Positions 33,264-41,346 of a stretch of DNA of 47,533 bases are shown here, in pieces (within the stretch, counting starts at the first letter, position 1; every line of letters starts with the position of its first letter). This stretch comes from Candidatus Saccharimonadota bacterium (lineage in GTDB: Bacteria > Eremiobacterota > Xenobia > Xenobiales > Xenobiaceae), in contig SFMI01000004.1 in the NCBI GenBank assembly GCA_004554425.1, positions 1-47,533 on the forward strand, in the 5' to 3' direction. The notes beneath the pieces were generated by a model. It worked only from the letters and a program-made list of their open reading frames with translations, did not search any database and was not told where the DNA came from. Position numbers and translations under genes: made by a program.

Positions 33264-33486
33264 TATGAAAAATCCCAAAAAAGCCAGCTAACTGGTGTAT
33301 TTCAGAATGCTTTCCAGCCTGTACAAGGAATCCTGCCATTTAACTTTTATAAAATGTTTTTTTGACGATAGAGATCCTCAGCCTTGAAGTTGTGTTATAT
33401 TAAGGCGTATTGGCTGTGCTTTAAAGGATATTTATGCGGCAAGCGGGGGAAATAAAGCTTGGCACCAGCCCAAGGACAATTTTTTT

Positions 33487-35379
33487 ATGAATTTTCAATC
33501 ATTTGTTAAAAAATTCAGCGTTTTGTATGTGGTGATTTTCTTACTTATACCAACTCAGGAAGTTGATGCTGAGGGAATTTGGCGTGAGGTAAAGGGAAAA
33601 GATCGTAATCATGTTGTTAAAAGTGGCGAAAATCTGTATACCATAGCCAAAAATTATGGATTAGCTATTGAACATTTAGCTTTTGCCAATGGACGTGATC
33701 CTAACAATATCAATGTCGCTCCCGGTACATCATTACTTATTCCCGGACGTAGAGTTTTGCCTAGCAATCCTCCGGACAATGGGCTGGTAGTCAATTTGCC
33801 AGAGCGTGGTGTCTATCTTTTCCGCAATGGCTCTTTTGAAAAATTTTATCCTATCGCTATTGGTCAGCCTGGCAAGTTTGAAACTCCTACAGGTAGCTAT
33901 ACTATCGAATCGCGCACCAAAGATCCGGCTTGGTTCCCTCCTGCATGGTCTGGCTTAAAAGATGAAGTAGTGCCCGCTGGTCCAGACAATCCTTTAGGCG
34001 ATCGTTGGATTGGCATAACTGCTCCAGGCATAGGCTTCCACTCTACTACTGCTCCTATGTCTATTGGTCAAGCCGTTTCGCACGGATGTATGAGAATGTA
34101 CCCCAACTCTGTACATGAGCTTTTTGAAAAAGTGCAAGTTGGTTGGCCTGTACGTATCGATTATGAAGTATCTAAAATAGGGTGTGATTATGGTGAAGAT
34201 CGCTATTATTTGGTAACATATCCCGATATTTACAAGAAAAATTCACTGACCAAATCGGTAAATAAAACTTTGCAAGATGTCGGCTTGTCTGTGGCTCCCG
34301 AAGATTTGAAGTATTTTGCTAAAACTGATGGCGTATGCAAAGAACTTTATGTTAGTGGTGTCAGCGTTTCAGTAGGTGCCCAGCGCTTGCGTGAATGGCC
34401 GATTGAGCCTTCTATGGTCGATGGAAGTGTTTGGGGCTCTCCCAAAATTGCTGCGGCTGTCGGCTTAAATGTGGAATGGGACAACGATAAACAAGTTGTT
34501 AAAGTAAGTCGCAATAAAGAAATTCTTTATTTCCCTGTCAACGACAACTATGTGCTCGACTTCAACGATGTGCCCGTAGGTTGTAAGGCCTGGGTGGCTG
34601 GCTCGGCCCGCAAGGTCGGCTCGGCAACTATTATTCCTTTGCGTCCGATTTTGCAAGCATTTAAAGTGCCCAACCAATGGATTGAGGAAGAACGCGAATT
34701 GCGTTTATCCGTATTGCCAAAAGTTAAAGCTAAGCCCAAAACCGCACAAGCTGTCCATAAAAATGGGGCGCCTACCACCACAAAGCCTACTCCTAAGGCA
34801 GCGTCTACTCAACCTAAAGCTGCAGTCGAGCCTAAAGCTACCGAGCCTAAGATAGCGCCTACTCAGTCGAAAGCTGCAGTCGAGCCTAAAGCTACCGAAG
34901 TAAAAGCTACCGAGCCTAAGATAGCGCCTACTCAGCCTAAAGCTGCAGTCGAGCCTAAAGCTACCGCAGTAAAAGCTACCGAGCCTAAGGCAGCACCTAC
35001 TCAGCCGAAAGCTGCAGTCGAGCCTAAAGCTACCGAAGTAAAAGTTACCGAGCCTAAGGCAGCGCCTACTCAGCCTAAAGCTGCAGTCGAGCCTAAAGCT
35101 ACCGAAGTAAAAGTTGCCGAGCCTAAGGTAGCGCCTACTCAGCCTAAAGCTGCAGTCGAGCCTAAAGGTGGAAAATACAGCTCTCCAAGTGTGCCTGCTC
35201 CTCCAGCCGTCAAATCTAGTGAGCAGCCAGCTTTAATTGTGCCCAAAGCCGCTCCTTTACCTGAGGAAAAAGATACCGATTTGGAAGACACTCAGGAAAA
35301 AGTAAAGTATCGCACTTGGCACAAGGCTCAGCAGCAAAATTTTATGCCTGAGCCGCAAAACGATATCGGTATCGATTAA
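33487..35379 (+). CDS. LysM and YkuD L,D-transpeptidase with Pro/Lys/Ala repeat tail
   Basis: This 630-residue exported protein should make 3-3 cross-links in peptidoglycan or attach proteins to it. A signal peptide (1-28) precedes a LysM domain (HVVKSGENLYTIAKNYG to LLIPG, 42-86). The YkuD catalytic domain (98-225) keeps H185, H199, G200 and C201 in SHGCMRMYP. A copper-amine-oxidase-like domain follows (about 280-415), similar in kind to the one in the amidase at 21782. Residues 415-570 are Pro/Lys/Ala/Thr-rich, with tandem repeats. The tail may span the periplasm or the peptidoglycan layer. The lipoprotein gene follows 33 bases later. Confidence 0.9.
   Translation: MNFQSFVKKFSVLYVVIFLLIPTQEVDAEGIWREVKGKDRNHVVKSGENLYTIAKNYGLAIEHLAFANGRDPNNINVAPGTSLLIPGRRVLPSNPPDNGLVVNLPERGVYLFRNGSFEKFYPIAIGQPGKFETPTGSYTIESRTKDPAWFPPAWSGLKDEVVPAGPDNPLGDRWIGITAPGIGFHSTTAPMSIGQAVSHGCMRMYPNSVHELFEKVQVGWPVRIDYEVSKIGCDYGEDRYYLVTYPDIYKKNSLTKSVNKTLQDVGLSVAPEDLKYFAKTDGVCKELYVSGVSVSVGAQRLREWPIEPSMVDGSVWGSPKIAAAVGLNVEWDNDKQVVKVSRNKEILYFPVNDNYVLDFNDVPVGCKAWVAGSARKVGSATIIPLRPILQAFKVPNQWIEEERELRLSVLPKVKAKPKTAQAVHKNGAPTTTKPTPKAASTQPKAAVEPKATEPKIAPTQSKAAVEPKATEVKATEPKIAPTQPKAAVEPKATAVKATEPKAAPTQPKAAVEPKATEVKVTEPKAAPTQPKAAVEPKATEVKVAEPKVAPTQPKAAVEPKGGKYSSPSVPAPPAVKSSEQPALIVPKAAPLPEEKDTDLEDTQEKVKYRTWHKAQQQNFMPEPQNDIGID
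34816..35166 (+). repeat. In-frame tandem repeat, 69-base unit
   Basis: One shortened 54-base copy (34816-34869) is followed by four 69-base copies (34870-35145) and a partial copy. Each full copy encodes a 23-residue unit that begins KAAVEPKAT and ends with APTQP. Copies differ at only a few bases, so the array is recent or homogenised. It lies inside the L,D-transpeptidase gene and keeps the frame. Confidence 0.92.
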
Positions 35380-35412
35380 ATTATTCTATCTTTTTGTGGA
35401 GTTGAATAAATT

Positions 35413-35937
35413 TTGTTTTCAAAAAAAAGCTTTTGCCAAATAATTCTAGGCACTTCTTTGCTGTTGTCGGCTTGTACTGGCACAACTTCAGACGGCCCTA
35501 ATCCTGGTGCTATTGTTCCTGGCCAAGGAGTCAGAGAAGTTGTTCTCTTCGATACCCAAGATAAAGTAGAAAAAAACTTGGGACAGCCTGAAACTGTCAC
35601 TAAAAATCCTTTCAATCCAGGTAATGTAATTGTTCAGTACCCTTCTAAAGGTTTGGAAATTTCTTATTTGGATGGAACTGTTGGCAGCATTTTACTTTAT
35701 TCTGCTGGACCTAAAGACGGCGTCACTTGGCAAACTTATCAAGGTTCTACGGCCGAAGGCTTGTGGCCTGAATCTAGCTTAAAAACTGTAAAGTCTAAGC
35801 TTGGACAGCCTCTAAAAGAACTGCCTCAAGCGATAGTTTATCCCGGTTTGTGGATTCGTTTAGATTCTAAAGGCCAAATAGAAAGCTTCAGTATAAGCAA
35901 AGATGAAGCCAACCAATTAAAAGAACTGGGCGATTAA
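35413..35937 (+). CDS. Lipoprotein of unknown function
   Basis: This 174-residue protein has a lipoprotein signal peptide with lipobox LSAC, so Cys21 should be lipidated. The mature part has two similar stretches, VEKNLGQPETV and VKSKLGQPLKEL, which suggests an internally duplicated small domain like those that begin V.. LG.P in outer-membrane or periplasmic proteins. The start is TTG, with GGAG 11 bases upstream. Its place just after the L,D-transpeptidase suggests cotranscription and an envelope role. Confidence 0.78.
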   Translation: MFSKKSFCQIILGTSLLLSACTGTTSDGPNPGAIVPGQGVREVVLFDTQDKVEKNLGQPETVTKNPFNPGNVIVQYPSKGLEISYLDGTVGSILLYSAGPKDGVTWQTYQGSTAEGLWPESSLKTVKSKLGQPLKELPQAIVYPGLWIRLDSKGQIESFSISKDEANQLKELGD

Positions 35938-35961
35938 GTTTAGAGCATAGGCCCACAAAAA

Positions 35962-36005
35962 AAGGCACAGCTTCTTCTCCATTTGTGAGTAAGAGGCTGT
36001 GCCTT
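35962..36005 (-). terminator. Intrinsic terminator of the TPR gene
   Basis: A 15-pair stem with one G-U (35962-35976 and 35991-36005) is followed on the minus strand by a run of T residues. On the plus strand there is no T tract, so it mainly serves the TPR gene that ends at 36033. Confidence 0.88.
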
Positions 36006-36032
36006 GTCGATCTATAAAATAGTTAGATTTCC

Positions 36033-36518
36033 TTAAGCTTTAGTTAAAGCATCTAAATCATGCTTAGCATAAGCGTTATTGGGATCGAGCTCTAAAGCTT
36101 TTTTCAAACTCTCAATAGCTTCTTCTGTTTTGCCCTTTTGAGCCATGACGTTGCCGCGCAAATAGTGAACCATGCTATTATCGTTATCTAAACCGGAAGC
36201 TTGGACAAGTTGCTCGAGAGCCAAATCTAAATAGGCTCCTCCTTTTTGGGCATAGAGGTTGGCTAACATAATCCAGCCGTCGATATTCATATAATTTTCG
36301 CGTAAGCTTTTTTGAATAAAATCTACAGCAGGGTCTATGAAACCGGCGGTACCATAAATTTCGGCCAACTTGTAAAGCACTTCCGCGTCACGCGGATCAA
36401 ACTTATAAGCTTCGGTGAATTCTTGAACAGCTTCTTTTATTTCTCCGGCTTCGTAGCAACGCTTGCCACGTTCGCGATGAAGCTCAGCCATGCGATAATG
36501 TTCGTTACTCATTGTCAT
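36033..36518 (-). CDS. Tetratricopeptide-repeat protein
   Basis: This protein of about 161 residues is built of four TPR-like helix pairs, for example AEVLYKLAEIYGTAGFIDPAVDFIQ and EEAIESLKKALELDPNNAYAKHDL. TPR proteins are scaffolds; no partner is evident. I chose ATG at 36518, preceded by GAAGG, because the first helix starts soon after. A longer frame from GTG at 36590 adds 24 residues and begins 16 bases after the SGNH hydrolase stop, so the gene is in any case probably cotranscribed with that gene. There is no signal peptide on the shorter form. Confidence 0.82.
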   Translation of the reverse strand: MTMSNEHYRMAELHRERGKRCYEAGEIKEAVQEFTEAYKFDPRDAEVLYKLAEIYGTAGFIDPAVDFIQKSLRENYMNIDGWIMLANLYAQKGGAYLDLALEQLVQASGLDNDNSMVHYLRGNVMAQKGKTEEAIESLKKALELDPNNAYAKHDLDALTKA

Positions 36519-36606
36519 AGCACAATTACCTTCTACTGCAGAGTATTTCTCCAGCTCCTGTTTCTGCCATAATTGGCCAGAAACCTCCACAAAAGCTCAA
36601 TATCGG

Positions 36607-37677
36607 TTACTTTCTGCTAGCTACTCCTTGAGTTGTTTTGCCAAAATCAAGCCAGTGATTAGCATCAATCCATTCGATGGTCTTTTGAGCCCAATAAGCA
36701 TGGACTTTATCATTAGGATGATTTTGTGGTTGTCTGGCAACGCGATATTCTGGCCCGTTGAACCTAAAATTGCCTATATTGACGACACCTTGAAGCTCTG
36801 GCGCTCGCTCACCTGGCATTATAGGATCCATATCAAAAATGGCCAGGCGAACTCGGTGGCGTTTGGCAGTAGCTTCCATTTCTTTAATAAGTGCTGCTGT
36901 AAGTTTGCGGTATTTCATCTCTTGTTGCTCAGGAGATTGTCTTTGCTCCAGTTTGTAAAGAGCCAAGTAGTAATAGTAACGTATAAAACTATAGGCTGAA
37001 GAGCTAAGAGAGGCGAAATTATCTAAAGTATAATAAGGGCGAGTATGTAAACGACCAAAAAGATCAAATTCGGCATAAGGGCCCAGACGATACTTTTGGT
37101 TAGGAGCTGGCAATAAATGTAATTTAGCGCTGCGTGGGCCGTGATCTCTAATATAAAAATAGATGACGCCGTCATAATGGCGCTGTTCCAACCAATATTG
37201 CATAGTTAGCAAACATTGGTAAGTACCATAACCTTTGACGCCAAAGTTATCAAAACGAGTGCGCGGATAATGCTTATTTAGTAACCAAACTAAAGTTTGC
37301 TCGTCGGCTACTCCCATGCCGAAAGTTTGTGAGCAGCCCACGACTAAAACGCGTGAATCATAATCAGTCTTTTCGCTGCTCCAGCTGCGGCGTGAAGTGT
37401 CAGCGTTAGTATTTTCCAAGACGTTGGGATCTTCTTTGGAAATGACGCTGCCGCGCACGGAAATATGATCAGTCAATTTTAACCAATCATAAAGCGGATC
37501 TGAATCGCAACGGGCTAGGACGCTTTGCGGATAGTAGCCGTGCGCTCGCAAATATACTTCGGCTTGCAAAAAAAGAAACAGAGCAAAAACTATAACTAAG
37601 TAAATGACTCTTTTAAAACCGCAGCTGGGGGCCAGGCCGCGCCGCCAATTTATGTCAGAGAAATTAATTTTAAACAT
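36607..37677 (-). CDS. Membrane-anchored SGNH/GDSL-type hydrolase
   Basis: This 356-residue protein has one N-terminal membrane helix (RVIYLVIVFALFLFLQ, about 23-38) and a periplasmic SGNH-fold domain. Block I is GCSQTFG with nucleophile S116, block II GVKGYGTYQ near 146-154, and the catalytic Asp-His pair D323 and H326 in HPNDKVHAYWA. Enzymes of this kind add or remove acyl groups on envelope polysaccharides, lipids or lipoproteins. The GDS motif is GCS here, a tolerated variant. It lies about 30 bases after the FAD oxidoreductase stop. Confidence 0.78.
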   Translation of the reverse strand: MFKINFSDINWRRGLAPSCGFKRVIYLVIVFALFLFLQAEVYLRAHGYYPQSVLARCDSDPLYDWLKLTDHISVRGSVISKEDPNVLENTNADTSRRSWSSEKTDYDSRVLVVGCSQTFGMGVADEQTLVWLLNKHYPRTRFDNFGVKGYGTYQCLLTMQYWLEQRHYDGVIYFYIRDHGPRSAKLHLLPAPNQKYRLGPYAEFDLFGRLHTRPYYTLDNFASLSSSAYSFIRYYYYLALYKLEQRQSPEQQEMKYRKLTAALIKEMEATAKRHRVRLAIFDMDPIMPGERAPELQGVVNIGNFRFNGPEYRVARQPQNHPNDKVHAYWAQKTIEWIDANHWLDFGKTTQGVASRK

Positions 37678-37706
37678 ATACCTAAAAACTTAAGTTGGCG
37701 GCGCGG

Positions 37707-39371
37707 TTACAAGGCATGCGTCTCAAGGGGCCAGGCCAGCTCTATACCGTGTTCGACCAATTCATTTTGGAATAAACGCCTTTTTTCTGTATTAGCGTGT
37801 AATTGGCCGGGCTTGATATGTTCGGCTAAGCAATAAGCGGCACACAGAGCGGCCGATTCACCTACATTCCATTCCACCGGATGGAGGCGATAACAGCCGT
37901 TAGTTATGTGAGTAACGGAAAGATTTTTGCCTCCAGCTAAAAGATTTTCCGTATTTTGAGGGATGAGAGCGCCTAAAGGTATCTGGAAAGGCAAGGCGCT
38001 TACATCTATATAGTTATCGCCTGCAGTAGAAGGATGTAAATCTAGACGATAGGCACCTATACCTACGCTGTCGGCAAAATCGGCCGCTTTAACTTGAGCA
38101 TCACTTAAGCCTGTAATAGCTTGGCGGGCTTCTAAGCTGACATGTTGTTCCAACACTGTGAAGAGGCCTTTCAGACGTCGTGATTCTCTGATGTAAGGAG
38201 CGGCCGCCAAGCCGTCGGAAGTTTGGGTAATATCTGGACGCAAGGCCAAGCCCGGCCAACCCGTTTTACCGTCAGCGCGAGGAGCTTCTGTTTGCATCCA
38301 ATAAAGCATACTTAAGCTCAGTTGCCTGGCCCCTTCCAAGTGTTTTTGTTTTTCTGCCTCAGGCACGTCGATAACATTGCCTAGCAAATAATCTATTTGC
38401 GGCCAATTGACCAATACTATATCGGAAGTACCCTGAGGATAATTAAAATTGGCCGCACAAGAGATGCGACGGAAAGTCCACAAATCCATAGGGCCGCGTT
38501 CTGGCTGGGGATGGATTGGATGAAAAGAGCGCACTACCGGTTGTAAAGTAATAGGATGGGTAGCTTGCCAAGATAGTAAAGGGCCGCCCCAACTCGGATT
38601 TACGTCAGGAATGTAAGAACGCCAAAAATAATAATCTTTAGGCTTGGCTATGACACTATCTCTGTTAGGTTGATAATCGATCACAAAACACCAGGAAATA
38701 GCTTGCTGATTTTGTGGGTTGGCCTTTAAGGGAGCATGGGGCTCTTGAGTTTCGCTTTGAGCCTCGCTGCCGATAGAATAATCTGTGCCTGTAAGAGGCA
38801 GTAAATCTCCAGTTTCGGTAGCATCAATAAAGTAAGGAGCAATTATACGATAAAGTTTGGAGTTGCCGTCAACTTGCTTCTGAGCTACAGTTACAGAAAT
38901 AATTTTATTGCCTTGTTTTTCGGCGTGAATAGGATCGCTATGCAATAATACGGCCAACTGACCAGAACTAATGTAAGGGCGCAAAATAGCTTCAATAACA
39001 GCAGAGCTGACGGCCGGTTCATGACATAAAGCGGAAACGCAACCTTCGCCTGGATTGAGTCTTTCCCAACGAGCTAAAGCTTCGGCTTTTAAAGGGTACC
39101 ATTGGCGATAATAAGAGCGCACATATTGACGGAATTGGCGATACGATTGGGTAGATCCGCAACTTTCAATCCAAGGATGCTCGTCAGGAGGCACCGCTTG
39201 GGAAGTAAATTGACCGCCCAAACGATCGTAGGTTTCCGTAATAACTACTTTTAAGCCTCGGCGCAAAGCAGCCCAGGCAGCGGCAAAACCGCCTGTACCT
39301 CCGCCTATAATGGCCAATTGACAATCTAATTGAACATTTTCTTGATTGGGACAGAGCGTTGAGGCGATCAT
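37707..39371 (-). CDS. FAD-dependent oxidoreductase
   Basis: This 554-residue protein has an N-terminal Rossmann motif GGGTGGFAAAWAALRRG (about 22-38) followed by the FAD-ribose-binding TETYDRLGGQ. A later motif, PYFIDATETGDLLPLTG, and the C-terminal LLAGGKNLSVTHITNGCYRLHPVEWNVGE are typical of the FAD-dependent oxidoreductase family often annotated near xanthan-lyase or carbohydrate enzymes. The substrate is unknown. There is no signal peptide. ATG at 39371 has AAGGAG 10 bases upstream. A stable hairpin lies just before that ribosome-binding site. Confidence 0.85.
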   Translation of the reverse strand: MIASTLCPNQENVQLDCQLAIIGGGTGGFAAAWAALRRGLKVVITETYDRLGGQFTSQAVPPDEHPWIESCGSTQSYRQFRQYVRSYYRQWYPLKAEALARWERLNPGEGCVSALCHEPAVSSAVIEAILRPYISSGQLAVLLHSDPIHAEKQGNKIISVTVAQKQVDGNSKLYRIIAPYFIDATETGDLLPLTGTDYSIGSEAQSETQEPHAPLKANPQNQQAISWCFVIDYQPNRDSVIAKPKDYYFWRSYIPDVNPSWGGPLLSWQATHPITLQPVVRSFHPIHPQPERGPMDLWTFRRISCAANFNYPQGTSDIVLVNWPQIDYLLGNVIDVPEAEKQKHLEGARQLSLSMLYWMQTEAPRADGKTGWPGLALRPDITQTSDGLAAAPYIRESRRLKGLFTVLEQHVSLEARQAITGLSDAQVKAADFADSVGIGAYRLDLHPSTAGDNYIDVSALPFQIPLGALIPQNTENLLAGGKNLSVTHITNGCYRLHPVEWNVGESAALCAAYCLAEHIKPGQLHANTEKRRLFQNELVEHGIELAWPLETHAL

Positions 39372-39386
39372 TTTTATAAAACTCCT

Positions 39387-39429
39387 TGGGCTTTAGCTGA
39401 GTTGTTTGCCTATAGTTGGCAAAAGCCCA
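39387..39429 (-). promoter_or_regulatory. Leader hairpin before the FAD oxidoreductase gene
   Basis: Nested pairings TGGGCTTT/AAAGCCCA (39387-39394 and 39422-39429) and TTTGCC/GGCAAA form a stem-loop whose 3' end, on the minus strand, lies next to the ribosome-binding site AAGGAG (39379-39384). It could affect translation or mRNA stability. No ligand or factor can be named. Confidence 0.35.
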
Positions 39430-39497
39430 GAGCTCTTCGCTTTATCTATGGTGAATACCGCCTTTATCTCCATTAAAGAGAGGAAAAAGCGAAAAAA

Positions 39498-39534
39498 ATC
39501 CGCTTGAGTTAGTAAAAACGAACTCAAAGCGGAT
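39498..39534 (-). terminator. Intrinsic terminator of the KefB-type gene
   Basis: The stem ATCCGCTTGAGTT/AACTCAAAGCGGAT with one bulged A is followed on the minus strand by seven T residues. It lies 42 bases after the stop of the antiporter remnant. Confidence 0.9.
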
Positions 39535-39575
39535 CTTGTTTTATTAGTCAGAGATAACTGAGCTAGAGTTATACA

Positions 39576-39974
39576 CTACTGAGCTGGTGCCGGAGTGGAA
39601 GTGTCCGGCTTTTGTGTAGGTTCTTGCTTAGAAGAAGCTGTCTCAACTGTTCCTTTCTTGCTCGAATTGCGCACTAAGATTGGACTATATTGCTTGGTAC
39701 GCACATCTTGAATAAATTCATCGATAGTTACATCTTTAACTTTCAACAAAATCATAATATCACGCATCATAGTCAGACTAGCTTCGTATTCCGGCACTAA
39801 AGCTTCGCTGCAACCGTGTTTAACTAGCTCTTTCATGTGCTCCAAACTGCGGGCCCTGGCCATTACTTTGAGCTTAGGATTGATAGTATGGACAGCTTCT
39901 TGCACCATGGTTGAATCGATAGGATCCGGAATAGTAATAATGAGCAAAGCTGCTTTGTCTAAGTCTGCAGCTTT
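39576..39974 (-). pseudogene. Out-of-frame C-terminal part of the KefB-type antiporter (RCK/KTN domain)
   Basis: Read in another frame than the membrane part, this stretch encodes KAADLDKAALLIITIPDP and then PKLKVMARARSLEHMKELVKHG, which is the second half of a TrkA-N (KTN) regulatory domain, plus a Pro/Thr-rich tail. The first half of that domain is at the end of the frame from 41292. The join falls at a run of six A residues (39976-39981). About 20 residues of the usual KTN domain between the two halves are also missing. It has no ribosome-binding site of its own that I can see. Confidence 0.75.
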
Positions 39975-41292
39975 CTTTTTTGACGCGTTGAGGATGAGAT
40001 TCGATTATTAAAATTGGCGTAGAATTGGGGATAGCTTCAGCTAAGAAGCTGCCCATATAACCGTAACCTACTATAACTACATGATCTTTGAAGCCAACCT
40101 GAGGCATAGGAATACTGTTGGAAGGTTTCGTTTTGGTGCGCTTTCTCCACCATTGGTAGATAGGATCGGCCATATTGGCAAAAAGCGGAGTTATAGCAAT
40201 AGTAATAGCGGCTACAGTAATGCACAGTAAATAAATATCTTGGCTAATACCTTGGCTGGAAATACCAGTGCGAGCCAATACGAAGGCAAATTCACCGACT
40301 TGGAACATGTAAAGTCCTACGGCAATAGGCATAATATTGACGTAACCGAATAAGCGGGTAGTGATGCCAAAAATAAGTACTTTACCTACTAAAAGCACGC
40401 CTATGGTGATAGCAATTAAGCCCCAGTGGTTGATGACAAATTGAGGCTGAATCAACATACCGACAGAGCAGAAGAAGAGTAAGGAAAACAAGTCTCGCAA
40501 AGGAGTAATTTCACTTAAAGCGTGATGGCTAAATTCCGAACGAGAGAGAATCATACCCGCTAAGAAAGCGCCAAAAGCGAAGGAAAGTCCGATAGCGTAA
40601 GTAAGCAAGCCTAAGCCTAAACCAAAGGCTAAAACTGTTACCATAAAGAGTTCGCGAGAGCCCAGAGCGGCAATTTTGGCAATGAATTTAGGAACAGCTG
40701 GAGATCCAATAACTACAACTGCAGCAATTAAGATCACCGATTTAACTATAGCCATGCCCAAAATATCCAAGCCTTGACTTAAATTGCTCAATTCGGGCAA
40801 TAAAATCAACATGGGGATAACGGCTAAGTCTTGGACAATAAGTATGGCAGTCATGACTTGGCTAGATAAAGTACCGGTTAGCCCTTTTTCACCTAATATT
40901 TTCAGAACTACCATAGTACTGGAGACGGAGATAATACATCCGAACCAAATGCAATGTACCCAATTCCAGCCGAAACAAGCTCCTAAGCCATAGCCTAAAC
41001 CTACGCAAGCCAAAATTTGTATAGGCGTGCCGATTAAAGCAATTTTTTTAACAGGCGATAACTTTTCAACTGGAAATTCTAAGCCAGCGCTAAAAAGCAA
41101 CAGAGCTACGCCTATATCGGCTAAAACTTCGATTTGTTCTACATAAACTACTTTAGGGCCCATAGTATTGGGGCCAATAAGGATACCTGCCACAATATAG
41201 CCCAAGAGGGCGGGCATTTTTAAACGCTGGGCGATCAATCCGCAAACCAGCGCTACGACGACGATTTGTACAATATCTCCGGCTATTCCCAC
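39874..41292 (-). CDS. Cation:proton antiporter, CPA2/KefB-type, frameshifted in its regulatory domain
   Basis: The membrane part is intact: about twelve hydrophobic segments with CPA2 features such as KMPALLGYIVAGILIGP, LFSAGLEFPVEKL, and FLAGMILSRSEFS. It would exchange K+ or Na+ for protons. A cytoplasmic KTN domain begins at DHVVIVGYGYMGSFLAEAIPN, but after VKK the frame runs into unrelated residues and stops, with the rest of the domain in another frame (39576-39974). The longest frame starts with TTG at 41337; GTG at 41292 has AAGGA seven bases upstream and is preferred. The transporter may be unregulated or inactive, or the frameshift may be an assembly error. Confidence 0.82.
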   Translation of the reverse strand: MGIAGDIVQIVVVALVCGLIAQRLKMPALLGYIVAGILIGPNTMGPKVVYVEQIEVLADIGVALLLFSAGLEFPVEKLSPVKKIALIGTPIQILACVGLGYGLGACFGWNWVHCIWFGCIISVSSTMVVLKILGEKGLTGTLSSQVMTAILIVQDLAVIPMLILLPELSNLSQGLDILGMAIVKSVILIAAVVVIGSPAVPKFIAKIAALGSRELFMVTVLAFGLGLGLLTYAIGLSFAFGAFLAGMILSRSEFSHHALSEITPLRDLFSLLFFCSVGMLIQPQFVINHWGLIAITIGVLLVGKVLIFGITTRLFGYVNIMPIAVGLYMFQVGEFAFVLARTGISSQGISQDIYLLCITVAAITIAITPLFANMADPIYQWWRKRTKTKPSNSIPMPQVGFKDHVVIVGYGYMGSFLAEAIPNSTPILIIESHPQRVKKESCRLRQSSFAHYYYSGSYRFNHGARSCPYYQS

Positions 41293-41346
41293 TGAATTGT
41301 CCTTTTGTATAGAATTTTTGGCTTTGACACACAACAAAACAAGCCG

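Noticed and set aside
34816..35166. CRISPR-like array.
   Set aside because: The units are contiguous without spacers, keep an open reading frame and encode a Pro/Lys-rich protein tail.
39970..39985. Programmed ribosomal frameshift at the A run of the KefB-type gene.
   Set aside because: The run is not in the phase of a canonical -1 slippery heptamer, the needed shift is +1, and part of the conserved domain is missing, which a programmed shift would not explain.
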